From NCBI RefSeq assembly GCF_028826155.1, contig NZ_JAQGPN010000003.1:1-64000 (forward strand): 64,000 nucleotides of DNA, read 5' to 3'. The translations under genes were made by a program, and so were the position numbers. The first letter of the stretch is position 1; every line of letters begins with the position of its first letter. Source of the stretch: Mesorhizobium shangrilense. Its GTDB lineage: Bacteria; Pseudomonadota; Alphaproteobacteria; Rhizobiales; Rhizobiaceae. Shown in pieces: positions 17,968-25,174 of this stretch. The notes under the pieces were generated by a model that was not told the DNA's origin, did no database searches, and was given only the letters and a program-made list of their open reading frames with translations.

Positions 17968-18350
17968 TGTGGCGTCTCCTGCCGAAACAGGTCGAGTCGC
18001 TCTGGACTCTGTTCACCGCGCCGGTGGTCTGGGCGCTGCATTTCCTCGTCTGCTATGTCGGCGCGGCCATCTTCTGCGAGAAGCCTGCCCTGCTCGGCGG
18101 GGATTTCGGCAATCTGCGTATCGCAATCGCGGTAGTGACCGTGCTTTCGCTCGCGATGATCGCGCTCTCCGCCACGCTGGCCTGGCGGCAGTGGGGTTTC
18201 GGCACGGGCGACCCGCCGCATGATGACCCCACGCGCAGGGATCGCCTGCTTTTCCAGGGCTACGCGACCCTTTTGCTTTCCGGCCTGAGCTTCGTCGCGG
18301 TCATCTTCACCGCGCTGCCGGCGCTCTTCTTGACGGGGTGCCTGCGGTGA
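17967..18350 (+). CDS. small membrane protein of the caa3 oxidase operon
   Basis: A 127-residue hydrophobic protein with about three membrane helices (PVVWALHFLVCYVGAAIF, IAIAVVTVLSLAMIALSATL, ATLLLSGLSFVAVIFTALPAL). I do not recognise a defined catalytic family. Proteins of this size occur between the fused oxidase subunit and ctaG in related alphaproteobacterial operons, where they may act as subunit IV or an assembly factor. The start shares bases with the preceding stop (TGATG), and its end overlaps the ctaG start. Confidence 0.75.
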   Translation: MWRLLPKQVESLWTLFTAPVVWALHFLVCYVGAAIFCEKPALLGGDFGNLRIAIAVVTVLSLAMIALSATLAWRQWGFGTGDPPHDDPTRRDRLLFQGYATLLLSGLSFVAVIFTALPALFLTGCLR

Positions 18351-19000
18351 AACGTCTTGCGCTCTCGCTGGGGCTCGTGGTGCTGGCGCTGATCTGGTTC
18401 GGTCCGTTGCTGGGGAGCTGGCGAGAATCCTTCGCGGCGCACATGCTCGCCCATATGGGCGTCATCGCCATTGCCGCGCCGCTGATCGCGATCGGATTGC
18501 CCAGCAGGTGGCAGTTCGGTCCGACCATGCCTGCCGCGCTGCCGGTGCTGGCGTCCGTCATGGAGCTGTTTGCGGTCTGGACCTGGCACGCCCCCGTCAT
18601 GCGCGCGGCGGCCGAGGCGTCCCTGCTCGCGACCGTGGCCGAGCAGGCGACGTTTCTCGGCGTTGGCGTCCTGCTCTGGTCGTCCAGCCTCGCGGCGTCC
18701 GGCGAACGAAGACACGCCGCTGCGGGCGCCGGGGCGCTTCTGCTCACCTCCATCCACATGACCCTGCTCGGCGCGCTCCTGGCCCTCAGTCCGCGTTCGC
18801 TCTATGGAATCGGCGAAGTGACCTGTTTCGGGACGGTGCTGGACAGCGGCCAGGACCAGCAGCTCGGCGGCACCATCATGCTGTTCGTCGGCGCGGTGGT
18901 CTACCTGGTGGGCGGCCTGTCCCTGGTTTCCCGGCTCCTGGCCGCGCCACCGACCGCGGCGACACACTCGCATGATGAGGGAAATTCGGCCGCGCTATAG
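18347..19000 (+). CDS. ctaG: cytochrome c oxidase assembly protein, CtaG (caa3) family
   Basis: A 217-residue polytopic membrane protein of the caa3-type CtaG family, needed for assembly of caa3 oxidases. Conserved histidines sit in the membrane segments HMLAHMGVIAIAAPLIAIG, VWTWHAPVMRAA and LLTSIHMTLLGALLALSP, together with a late LGGTIMLFVGAVVYLVGG. I choose GTG 18347, which overlaps the stop of the preceding gene (GTGA); GTG 18338 is possible. It is the last gene of the long plus-strand respiratory operon and is convergent with the stress gene at 19025-19504. Confidence 0.85.
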   Translation: MKRLALSLGLVVLALIWFGPLLGSWRESFAAHMLAHMGVIAIAAPLIAIGLPSRWQFGPTMPAALPVLASVMELFAVWTWHAPVMRAAAEASLLATVAEQATFLGVGVLLWSSSLAASGERRHAAAGAGALLLTSIHMTLLGALLALSPRSLYGIGEVTCFGTVLDSGQDQQLGGTIMLFVGAVVYLVGGLSLVSRLLAAPPTAATHSHDEGNSAAL

Positions 19001-19024
19001 GCCGACGCGCGGCCGGCGCTATCC

Positions 19025-19504
19025 CTACTTCATGTTCACGTGCGCGACGCTGTCCTTGTAGTCCTCTTTGGGATCTCCCATGCCGAGGAACAGTTTCACG
19101 CCGGCGACGAAGCTCGAGGCGTCCTTCCAGATCTCGGCGTCCCTCGGATCGAACCTCAGCAAACACAGTTTTGGATCGTCCTTGCCCTGCTCGAACCAGG
19201 CAGCGACGTAGCGGTTCCACAGCCGATCGATAACGGCTCGGTCGTTGTCGATCTGAAGCGTCCCGTTCACGCTGGCGAACAGGTCGTGCCCCTTGGCGGC
19301 ATAGGTGACGTTCGCCTCCTTGCCGGTTGAAACGGCTTCCGCAAGGTCGGTGTCCTTTGCCGTGAAGAAGTAGATCACGGGGCGATCTCCGTCGAACTGG
19401 GCGGTCATGGGCCGCGGCGAGACCCCGGCGACGCCGACCATGGCGGTCATGTCGGACCGGATCGAGTCCCAGAACTTGGTCTTGAATTCCCTATCGTTGG
19501 ACAC
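19025..19504 (-). CDS. general stress protein, pyridoxamine 5'-phosphate oxidase-like FMN-binding fold
   Basis: A 159-residue split-barrel protein of the general-stress-protein-26 / pyridoxamine phosphate oxidase-like group. Typical parts are MVGVAGVSPRPMTAQFDG, VIYFFTAKDTDLAEAV, NVTYAAKGHDLFASVNGTL, LWNRYVAAWFEQGKDDP and LLRFDPRDAEIWKDASSF. I start at GTG 19504, six bases behind AGGAGA; the frame stays open to 19675 but the extra residues look non-coding. A perfect EcfG-type promoter lies just upstream. The role is probably a flavin- or cofactor-binding protein of the general stress response; no enzymatic activity can be assigned. Confidence 0.87.
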   Translation of the reverse strand: MSNDREFKTKFWDSIRSDMTAMVGVAGVSPRPMTAQFDGDRPVIYFFTAKDTDLAEAVSTGKEANVTYAAKGHDLFASVNGTLQIDNDRAVIDRLWNRYVAAWFEQGKDDPKLCLLRFDPRDAEIWKDASSFVAGVKLFLGMGDPKEDYKDSVAHVNMK

Positions 19505-19529
19505 GGCTCTTCTCCTGTTGAGCTCGGCA

Positions 19530-19554
19530 AACGCTGGGTCGAAATCTTGGTTCC
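19530..19554 (-). promoter_or_regulatory. EcfG (general stress sigma factor) promoter of the stress gene
   Basis: Read on the minus strand: GGAAC (19554-19550), 16 bases, CGTT (19533-19530). This matches the published alphaproteobacterial EcfG consensus exactly. It lies 26 bases before the GTG start at 19504, which leaves room for a short leader with AGGAGA. The gene behind it belongs to a family known from general stress regulons. Confidence 0.72.
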
Positions 19555-19677
19555 TTGCCCGAGGCCGGCGGGGGCGGCGATGCCGCTCCACCCAGCCTGT
19601 CTGCGCCAGGCGACGCGCTGTTATCCCGGCACAATGAAGGGGTGTCGCCGCTGGGGGAAAATTCGAATCCGACACGC

Positions 19678-19706
19678 TTGACCCTGTCCTAATTCATATA
19701 TATGAC
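19678..19706 (+). promoter_or_regulatory. promoter and candidate operator of the biotin-carboxylase operon
   Basis: TTGACC (19678-19683), 17 bases, TATGAC (19701-19706). The -10 overlaps the perfect palindrome CATATATATG at 19695-19704. The same ATATATATGA block sits on the -10 of the promoters at 26743 and 31222. The predicted leader is about 37 bases to ATG 19750. Confidence 0.6.
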
Positions 19707-19749
19707 ATGTATCACATAGGGGTTAGTGCTCCGATTCAGGGAGGTCGAT

Positions 19750-21120
19750 ATGACGCTGCACAGAGTCCTCGTGGCAAACCGGGGCGAGATCGCCGTTCGC
19801 ATTATCCGTGCTTGTCGTGACCTCGGGATGGAGACGGTTCAGGTTCACTCGTCGGCCGACGAGAATTCGCTGCCCGTCAAGCTTGCCGACGAAAGCGTGC
19901 TGATCGGCCCGCCTCCGGCATCGCAGAGCTATCTCCTGCCCAAGGTGCTCGTGGAAGCGGCCTTGAAGACGGGCTGCGATGCAGTGCACCCGGGCTACGG
20001 CTTCCTCTCCGAGAACGCCGAATTCGCCGAACTCTGCGCGCAGGCCGGGCTTCGCTTCATCGGTCCCTCGGCCGAAGTGATCAGGCTGATGGGGGACAAA
20101 TCGGCTGCGCGCCGTGCCGCCATCGAGGCTGGCGTTCCCGTCACGCCAGGGTCGACAGATCCGATCGTCGATCGCGCCGAAGGTCTGAAGCTGGCGAGGG
20201 AGATCGGGTTTCCGGTGCTGATCAAGGCGTCTGCCGGCGGTGGCGGGCGCGGCATGAGGGTGGTGGAATCGGAGGCCGGCTTCGACGCCGCGCTCGATTC
20301 AGCGACCCGCGAGGCCGAAAGCGCCTTCGGCAACGGCGAAGTCTATATCGAGAAGTATCTCCCGCGCGTGCGCCACATCGAGGTGCAGATCATGGGCGAT
20401 GGCGTCGATATCGTCCATTTCGGGGAGCGCGATTGTTCGATCCAGCGCCGCCACCAGAAGCTGGTTGAAGAAAGCCCATCCCCCGCGCTCAGCGAGAAGC
20501 AGCGCGCCGACATTGCCGACGCCGCCTGCCGGCTGGCCAGGAAGGTCGCGTATTGCGGGGCAGGGACCATGGAGTTTATCCTCGATCCTGCCAGCGGCGA
20601 CTTCTACTTCATCGAGATGAACACGCGCATCCAGGTCGAGCACCCGGTGACCGAAATGGTCACGAATTCCGACCTGGTGAAGATGCAGCTGGTCATCGCC
20701 GATACCGGAAAGCTGCCGGTCACCCAGGACGACGTCGTGTTTTGCGGGCACGCGATCGAGTGCCGGATCAACGCCGAGGACCCCGAGCGCGGATTCATGC
20801 CGAAGCCGGGCAAGCTGACCGACCTGATCTTGCCCTCGGGGCCGGGCGTGCGCGTCGACAGCCATGTCTACCAGGGCTACGACCTGCCTCCCTACTACGA
20901 CTCGCTGATGGCCAAAGTCATCACATGGGGGCGTGACCGCGAGGAAGCGCTGGCCCGCATGAAGCGTGCGCTTGGCGAGATGGAGATCACGGGCGTGCCC
21001 TCCACCGTTGCGTTCCATCAACGGCTTCTTTCGGAACCTGCATTCCTCGAGGGCGACGTCCATACCCGCTTCGTGCGCGAGAGCATGTGGGCCGGCCATC
21101 CGATGCAGGGCATGCTTTAG
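19750..21120 (+). CDS. accC: biotin carboxylase subunit
   Basis: A 456-residue ATP-grasp enzyme that carboxylates the biotin of a carrier protein with bicarbonate and ATP. Landmarks: N-terminal VLVANRGEIAVRIIRACRDL, VHPGYGFLSENAEFAELC, the glycine-rich loop KASAGGGGRGMRVV, the region ERDCSIQRRHQKLVEESPS and the active-site signature EMNTRIQVEHPVTE. Length is that of free-standing AccC. I start at ATG 19750 behind GGGAGG; an in-frame codon at 19726 is less likely. It is the first gene of the seven-gene unit 19750-26646 and the only biotin carboxylase in the window, so it may serve both carrier proteins (22688 and 33701). Confidence 0.95.
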   Translation: MTLHRVLVANRGEIAVRIIRACRDLGMETVQVHSSADENSLPVKLADESVLIGPPPASQSYLLPKVLVEAALKTGCDAVHPGYGFLSENAEFAELCAQAGLRFIGPSAEVIRLMGDKSAARRAAIEAGVPVTPGSTDPIVDRAEGLKLAREIGFPVLIKASAGGGGRGMRVVESEAGFDAALDSATREAESAFGNGEVYIEKYLPRVRHIEVQIMGDGVDIVHFGERDCSIQRRHQKLVEESPSPALSEKQRADIADAACRLARKVAYCGAGTMEFILDPASGDFYFIEMNTRIQVEHPVTEMVTNSDLVKMQLVIADTGKLPVTQDDVVFCGHAIECRINAEDPERGFMPKPGKLTDLILPSGPGVRVDSHVYQGYDLPPYYDSLMAKVITWGRDREEALARMKRALGEMEITGVPSTVAFHQRLLSEPAFLEGDVHTRFVRESMWAGHPMQGML

Positions 21121-21132
21121 GGGATCTTGGAA

Positions 21133-22656
21133 ATGGCATTTGAAAAGGTTTTGGGCGAGCTCGATCGGCGTCGGAAGAAGGCCCTTGCGATGGGCGGCGA
21201 GGCCAAGCTGGCCAAGCGGCGCGAAGAGGGGCATCTGAACGCGCGCGAGCGGCTGGACGCCCTGCTCGATGCGGACAGCTTCATCGAGAGCGGCATGCTG
21301 GCGACGTCGCATCTCCCGAACATGCGCGAAAAGACCCCGGCCGACGGCAAGATTGCCGGCTATGGCAAGGTTGCCGGCCGCGGGGTCGCCATCGTCTCGA
21401 ACGACTTTACGGTGGTGGGAGCGTCAAGCTCCGTCATCAACGGCAAGAAGATCCGGCATATGCGCGAGGTAGCAACCAAGCGCGGCCTGCCGATGGTCTT
21501 CCTGGGTGAATCGACGGGCGCGCGGATGCCGGACCGGATGGGCGCGCAGGGCCGCGCCATCCTCGGCCAGGATCCGGCGGAATATTTGCGCAACCGCAAG
21601 ACGCCGTGGGTCTCGGCTCAGCTGGGGGCCTGCTACGGCTCTTCGACCTGGTACGGCCACATGTCCGACTTCGTCGTCATGCGCAAGGGCGCCACGATGG
21701 CGGTCGCCAGCGGCAAGGTCACGTCGCTGGCGATCAACCAGCCGGTCGACTCCGAGGAGCTTGGCGGGTGGCGTCTTCATGCCGACAAGACGGGCCGTGT
21801 CGACATGGTCGTCGACACCGACGAACAAGCCCTCGAAGCCGTCAAGCGCTTCCTCAGCTATGTGCCGTCCCACAATGGCGAAGCGCCGCCGGTGGCGCCC
21901 TCACAGGAAGCGGGCGGGGAGGCGGACGACATACTGAAGATCCTTCCCGAGAGTTCCACGCAGGTCTACGATGTTCGCAAGATCATCGCCGCCATCGCCG
22001 ATCGCGACAGCCTGTTCGAACTCAAGGGCCGCTTCGGCAAGTCCATCACCACCATGCTCGCGCGCCTTGACGGGCACAGCGTCGGTTTCCTCGCCAACAA
22101 TACCTTCTTCAAGGGTGGGGCAATCGATGTGGACGCCTGCAACAAGGCGATCAGCTTCCTCGTGCTCTGCGACAGCTACAACATTCCGGTCGTCTTCCTC
22201 GTCGATCAGCCCGGTTTCATGATCGGGCTGGAGGGCGAACTGCGCGGTGCGGCGGGCAGGATCATCAACTGGATGAACGCGCTGTCGTTGATGACCGTGC
22301 CGAAGATCTCGGTGATCATGCGCAAGAGCTATGGCCAAGCCTACCTGAACATGGGCGGCGGCAAGAATTCAGACGAAGTGCTGACCTGGCCTACCGCGGA
22401 TCTCGGGTTCATGGCGCCTGAAGTCGGCGTCAACGTTCTCTACGGCGTGACCAAGCAGGGCGACCCCGAACGCTTTGCCGAGCTGGTCGAGCAGATCAGC
22501 CGCGACAGCTCGGCCTGGCAGCTTGCCGAACTCTACGAAGGGCATGAAGTGATCGACCCGCGCGAGACCCGCCACCGGCTGATCGGGCTGCTCGAAGTGC
22601 ATCGCGGCGACGGCGTCGGGCAGCATGTGCTCGCAACCTGGCCAACCAGCTACTGA
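21133..22656 (+). CDS. acyl-CoA carboxyltransferase, PccB/MmdA (12S)-like
   Basis: A 507-residue fused carboxyltransferase of the propionyl-CoA carboxylase beta / methylmalonyl-CoA decarboxylase alpha / transcarboxylase 12S family. Two crotonase-fold halves are visible: RREEGHLNARERLDALLD with GKVAGRGVAIVSNDFTVVGA in the first, and VYDVRKIIAAIADRDSLFEL, VDQPGFMIGLEGE and ISVIMRKSYGQAYLNMGGG in the second. It transfers CO2 between biotin and an acyl-CoA; the acyl group is not readable. I start at ATG 21133; TTG 21127 is two codons earlier. A 73-residue biotin carrier follows 31 bases downstream. Confidence 0.93.
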   Translation: MAFEKVLGELDRRRKKALAMGGEAKLAKRREEGHLNARERLDALLDADSFIESGMLATSHLPNMREKTPADGKIAGYGKVAGRGVAIVSNDFTVVGASSSVINGKKIRHMREVATKRGLPMVFLGESTGARMPDRMGAQGRAILGQDPAEYLRNRKTPWVSAQLGACYGSSTWYGHMSDFVVMRKGATMAVASGKVTSLAINQPVDSEELGGWRLHADKTGRVDMVVDTDEQALEAVKRFLSYVPSHNGEAPPVAPSQEAGGEADDILKILPESSTQVYDVRKIIAAIADRDSLFELKGRFGKSITTMLARLDGHSVGFLANNTFFKGGAIDVDACNKAISFLVLCDSYNIPVVFLVDQPGFMIGLEGELRGAAGRIINWMNALSLMTVPKISVIMRKSYGQAYLNMGGGKNSDEVLTWPTADLGFMAPEVGVNVLYGVTKQGDPERFAELVEQISRDSSAWQLAELYEGHEVIDPRETRHRLIGLLEVHRGDGVGQHVLATWPTSY

Positions 22657-22687
22657 GCCCAGCGCAAGAATTCGTCGAGGAAAGATC

Positions 22688-22909
22688 ATGAGCGACATTC
22701 AAGTAGAAGCTTCGTTGACGGGCACCATCTGGAAGATCCTGGTCACGGAAGGCGAGACGGTTTCCGAGAACCAGACGGTTGCCATCATCGAGGCGATGAA
22801 GATGGAGATTCCCGTCGTCGCCAGCGACAGCGGCGTGGTGCGCACGGTCCATGTGAAGGAGGGCGACGCAATCGCGGAAGGCGACAGCGTCGTCACCATC
22901 GACGGCTGA
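22688..22909 (+). CDS. minimal biotin carrier protein (1.3S / BCCP-like)
   Basis: A 73-residue protein that is only a biotinyl domain, with the acceptor Lys38 in IEAMKMEIPV and the paired strands VEASLTGTIWKILVTEGETV and VKEGDAIAEGDSVVTIDG. It lacks the N-terminal AccC-binding segment and linker of a normal AccB. Its size fits stand-alone carriers that accompany PccB-like subunits. The start ATG 22688 has AGGAAAG upstream. It probably shuttles carboxybiotin from the biotin carboxylase to the PccB-like enzyme directly upstream, and possibly to the 5S-like enzyme at 34217. Confidence 0.93.
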   Translation: MSDIQVEASLTGTIWKILVTEGETVSENQTVAIIEAMKMEIPVVASDSGVVRTVHVKEGDAIAEGDSVVTIDG

Positions 22910-23010
22910 GCCACGCTCATGCCCGACTGCCGGCGCGATCGCCCTTGCGGCCCGCGCGTCGGTCCCGCCCTGCGCGCTGAACGTTGCCGCGCCGATACGG
23001 AGCAATCCGC

Positions 23011-24066
23011 ATGAAGAAGCATTGCATCGTCGCCGGCGCCCTGGGCATCTCCGGGCGCGCCCTTCTCGAACATCTCGAGAAAGACGAGACATGGGACGTC
23101 ACCGCGATATCGCGCCGGCGCCCCGATTTCGCAACACGGGCGAACTTTCTAGCGCTCGACCTGATGTCGGCTGAGGACTGCGCCCGGGCGTTGCGGGATC
23201 TGTCCAGCGTCACCCATGTCTTCTACGGCGCACATGTTCGGCACGCCGACCCTACACGGGAGGCGGCGCTGAACCTTCAGATGCTGCGCAACCTCGTCGA
23301 GGGCATCGAGGCGGCCAGTCCTCGTCTCAGCCGGGTCGTGCTCCTGCATGGCACCAAGTGGTATGGCAACCACCTGGGGCCCTTCAAGACCCCGGCCCGG
23401 GAGGACGACCCGCGCCACATGCCGCCGAATTTCTACTACGACCAGCAGGACTGGATCGCGGAACATCAGAAGGGCAAATCCTGGGCATGGAGCGCGCTGC
23501 GCCCGCACTGCATCTGCGGGCCTGCGATCGGCAGCCCGATGAGCCACCTGCTCGGGCTCTGCCTCTATGCCGCGATCTCGCGCGAGCTCGGTTTGCCGTT
23601 GTGTTTTCCGGGCGCCAAGGGCGCTTTCGAGGCGATGTACCAGTTCACGGACGCTGCCTTGCTCGCGCAGGCGATGGTCTGGGCGGGAACGGAGCCCGGC
23701 TGCGCCAACGAGGCCTTCAACATGACCAATGGAGAGGTCGAGCGCTGGTGCAACCTGTGGCCGCACCTGGCGCGGCAGTTCGGGATGGAAGCCGGGCCTG
23801 TCCGGACGATCAGCCTGGCAAAATACATGGCCGACAAGGAGCCGCTGTGGCAGCAGATCTGTGCGCGGCGCGGTCTCGAATACCATCGTATGGATGAGCT
23901 CGTGGACTGGTCGTTCCTCGATTGGGCCTATGGGGCCGACTACGACCAGGTCTCGTGCCTGGGTAAGGCGCGGCGGGCCGGATGGACGGCATCGGTCGAC
24001 GCCCGGGAGATGTTCGAACGGCAGATCGGACGGCTCGTCGAGATGCGGATCATTCCCGGGCCCTGA
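23011..24066 (+). CDS. PRISE-type short-chain reductase (progesterone 5beta-reductase / iridoid synthase-like)
   Basis: A 351-residue extended SDR. The nucleotide-binding motif is VAGALGISGRALLEHL with SRRRPDF behind it, suggesting NADPH. The PRISE-family signature is present: LLHGTKWYG with Lys116, and PPNFYYDQQDW with Tyr142/143, in place of the usual YxxxK pair. Known PRISE enzymes reduce the C=C bond of enones or enals by 1,4-hydride addition. I start at ATG 23011; the frame extends 27 bases further. Its place in an acyl-CoA/biotin operon suggests that the catabolised substrate, or an intermediate, is an alpha,beta-unsaturated carbonyl compound. Confidence 0.85.
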   Translation: MKKHCIVAGALGISGRALLEHLEKDETWDVTAISRRRPDFATRANFLALDLMSAEDCARALRDLSSVTHVFYGAHVRHADPTREAALNLQMLRNLVEGIEAASPRLSRVVLLHGTKWYGNHLGPFKTPAREDDPRHMPPNFYYDQQDWIAEHQKGKSWAWSALRPHCICGPAIGSPMSHLLGLCLYAAISRELGLPLCFPGAKGAFEAMYQFTDAALLAQAMVWAGTEPGCANEAFNMTNGEVERWCNLWPHLARQFGMEAGPVRTISLAKYMADKEPLWQQICARRGLEYHRMDELVDWSFLDWAYGADYDQVSCLGKARRAGWTASVDAREMFERQIGRLVEMRIIPGP

Positions 24067-24117
24067 GCCGCGCAAATTTTGGCTCCGGCAGTGTCGGCAA
24101 GAGGTGGAGGAGACGGC

Positions 24118-24432
24118 ATGAGACAAGCTGTCGTGGTCATGTACGACGCGGAGGCTGAACTCGACGAGTGGATGCATGGACCCCACTATGACGAGGTGCT
24201 GGCCACGCCGGGCGTTGTCGCCGTCCAGCGCTTGCGTGTGACCGAGGGGCCTGAAGGAAGCCGCAGGTACATCGCCATCATAGAGACGAGCGATCTCGAG
24301 GCCACGCTTGCCTGGCGCAACAGCCCGGCCGGAAAGCGGTCGCAGGATGAGGCGAACGAGCGTGGTGTCAGCCGCCGATGTTCCATGCTTGCCGATGTGA
24401 TCTTCGACGCAAGCGCTGCGCATGATCGTTGA
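24118..24432 (+). CDS. small dimeric alpha/beta-barrel protein
   Basis: A 104-residue protein with the pattern of ferredoxin-like dimeric barrels: AVVVMYDAEAELDEWMHGPHYDEVLATPGVVAVQRLRV and a second strand RRYIAIIETSDLEATLAWRN, given here in parts as AVVVMYDAEAELDEW, HGPHYDEVLATPG and RRYIAIIETSD. Such proteins (EthD, muconolactone-isomerase and DUF4286 types) often isomerise or bind small cyclic compounds. The start is ATG 24118 after GGTGGAGGAG. It ends inside the leader of the ATP-grasp gene, overlapping that frame but not its likely start at 24449. Confidence 0.65.
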   Translation: MRQAVVVMYDAEAELDEWMHGPHYDEVLATPGVVAVQRLRVTEGPEGSRRYIAIIETSDLEATLAWRNSPAGKRSQDEANERGVSRRCSMLADVIFDASAAHDR

Positions 24433-24448
24433 TCAAGGAGAGTTTGAG

Positions 24449-25174
24449 ATGTCCATGGACAGGCAGAAGGTGGCCGAATATGTCGTGCAGGCAGCGCGCG
24501 CCGGCCGGCCCTTGCTCAGGGAGGCCGAAGCAAAATCGGTGCTCGAGAGCTTCGGGCTGCGCGTGCCGCGCGGTGTGACCCTGGCCTTCGACGAGGATCC
24601 GGCGGCTGCGGTAGGAACCCTCAGGCCTCCCTTCGTCGTCAAGGTGATGTCGGAGCGGATCGTTCACAAGACCGAGCACGGCGGCGTGGCGCTCAACTTG
24701 CAGGATCTGGAGGCCGTTCGGGCAGCGATCGCGGACATGAAGTCGCGGCTCGGATCACTGATGGCCCCCTCGGATGGCTGGCTGGTCGAGGAAAGCATCC
24801 CCCGCGGAACCGAAATCGTCGTCGGCGGCGCCATCGATCCGCGTTTCGGACCGACCGTCATGTTCGGCCTGGGCGGCATCCTGGTCGAACTGATGGCGGA
24901 CGTGGCTTTCCGGATCTGTCCGATTACGCGCGCCGACGCCAGGGACATGATTGCCGAGCTGAAGGGGCGCAAGCTGCTCGACGGATGGCGCGGTTCGCAG
25001 GCGGTCGACCTCGAGACGATCGAGGAGACGCTGCTGGCGATCGGCGGCGAGGGTGGGCTTCTGCTCGCGTTGGAAGAGGCGGTCTCGGAACTCGACATCA
25101 ATCCCATGATCGCCACCGCAGACGGGGTCGTGGCGGTCGATGCGCGGATCATTCTCAAGGGAGACGTTCACTGA
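24449..25174 (+). CDS. NDP-forming acyl-CoA synthetase, ATP-grasp (beta) subunit
   Basis: A 241-residue ATP-grasp protein matching the beta subunit or C-terminal domain of ADP-forming acetyl-CoA synthetase. Landmarks: FGLRVPRGVTLAFD, PFVVKVMSERIVHKTEHGGV, VEESIPRGTEIVVGGAIDP, FGPTVMFGLGGILVELM and SELDINPMIA. It binds nucleotide and transfers phosphate to or from the alpha-subunit histidine during acyl-CoA formation. The start ATG 24449 lies behind AAGGAGAG. Its stop overlaps the alpha-subunit gene (TGATG). The acyl substrate is unknown. Confidence 0.9.
   Translation: MSMDRQKVAEYVVQAARAGRPLLREAEAKSVLESFGLRVPRGVTLAFDEDPAAAVGTLRPPFVVKVMSERIVHKTEHGGVALNLQDLEAVRAAIADMKSRLGSLMAPSDGWLVEESIPRGTEIVVGGAIDPRFGPTVMFGLGGILVELMADVAFRICPITRADARDMIAELKGRKLLDGWRGSQAVDLETIEETLLAIGGEGGLLLALEEAVSELDINPMIATADGVVAVDARIILKGDVH

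Noticed and set aside
19750-22909. A plain housekeeping acetyl-CoA carboxylase
   Set aside because: The carboxyltransferase is a single PccB-like chain, not AccA plus AccD, and the carrier is a bare biotinyl domain, so housekeeping fatty-acid synthesis is unlikely.
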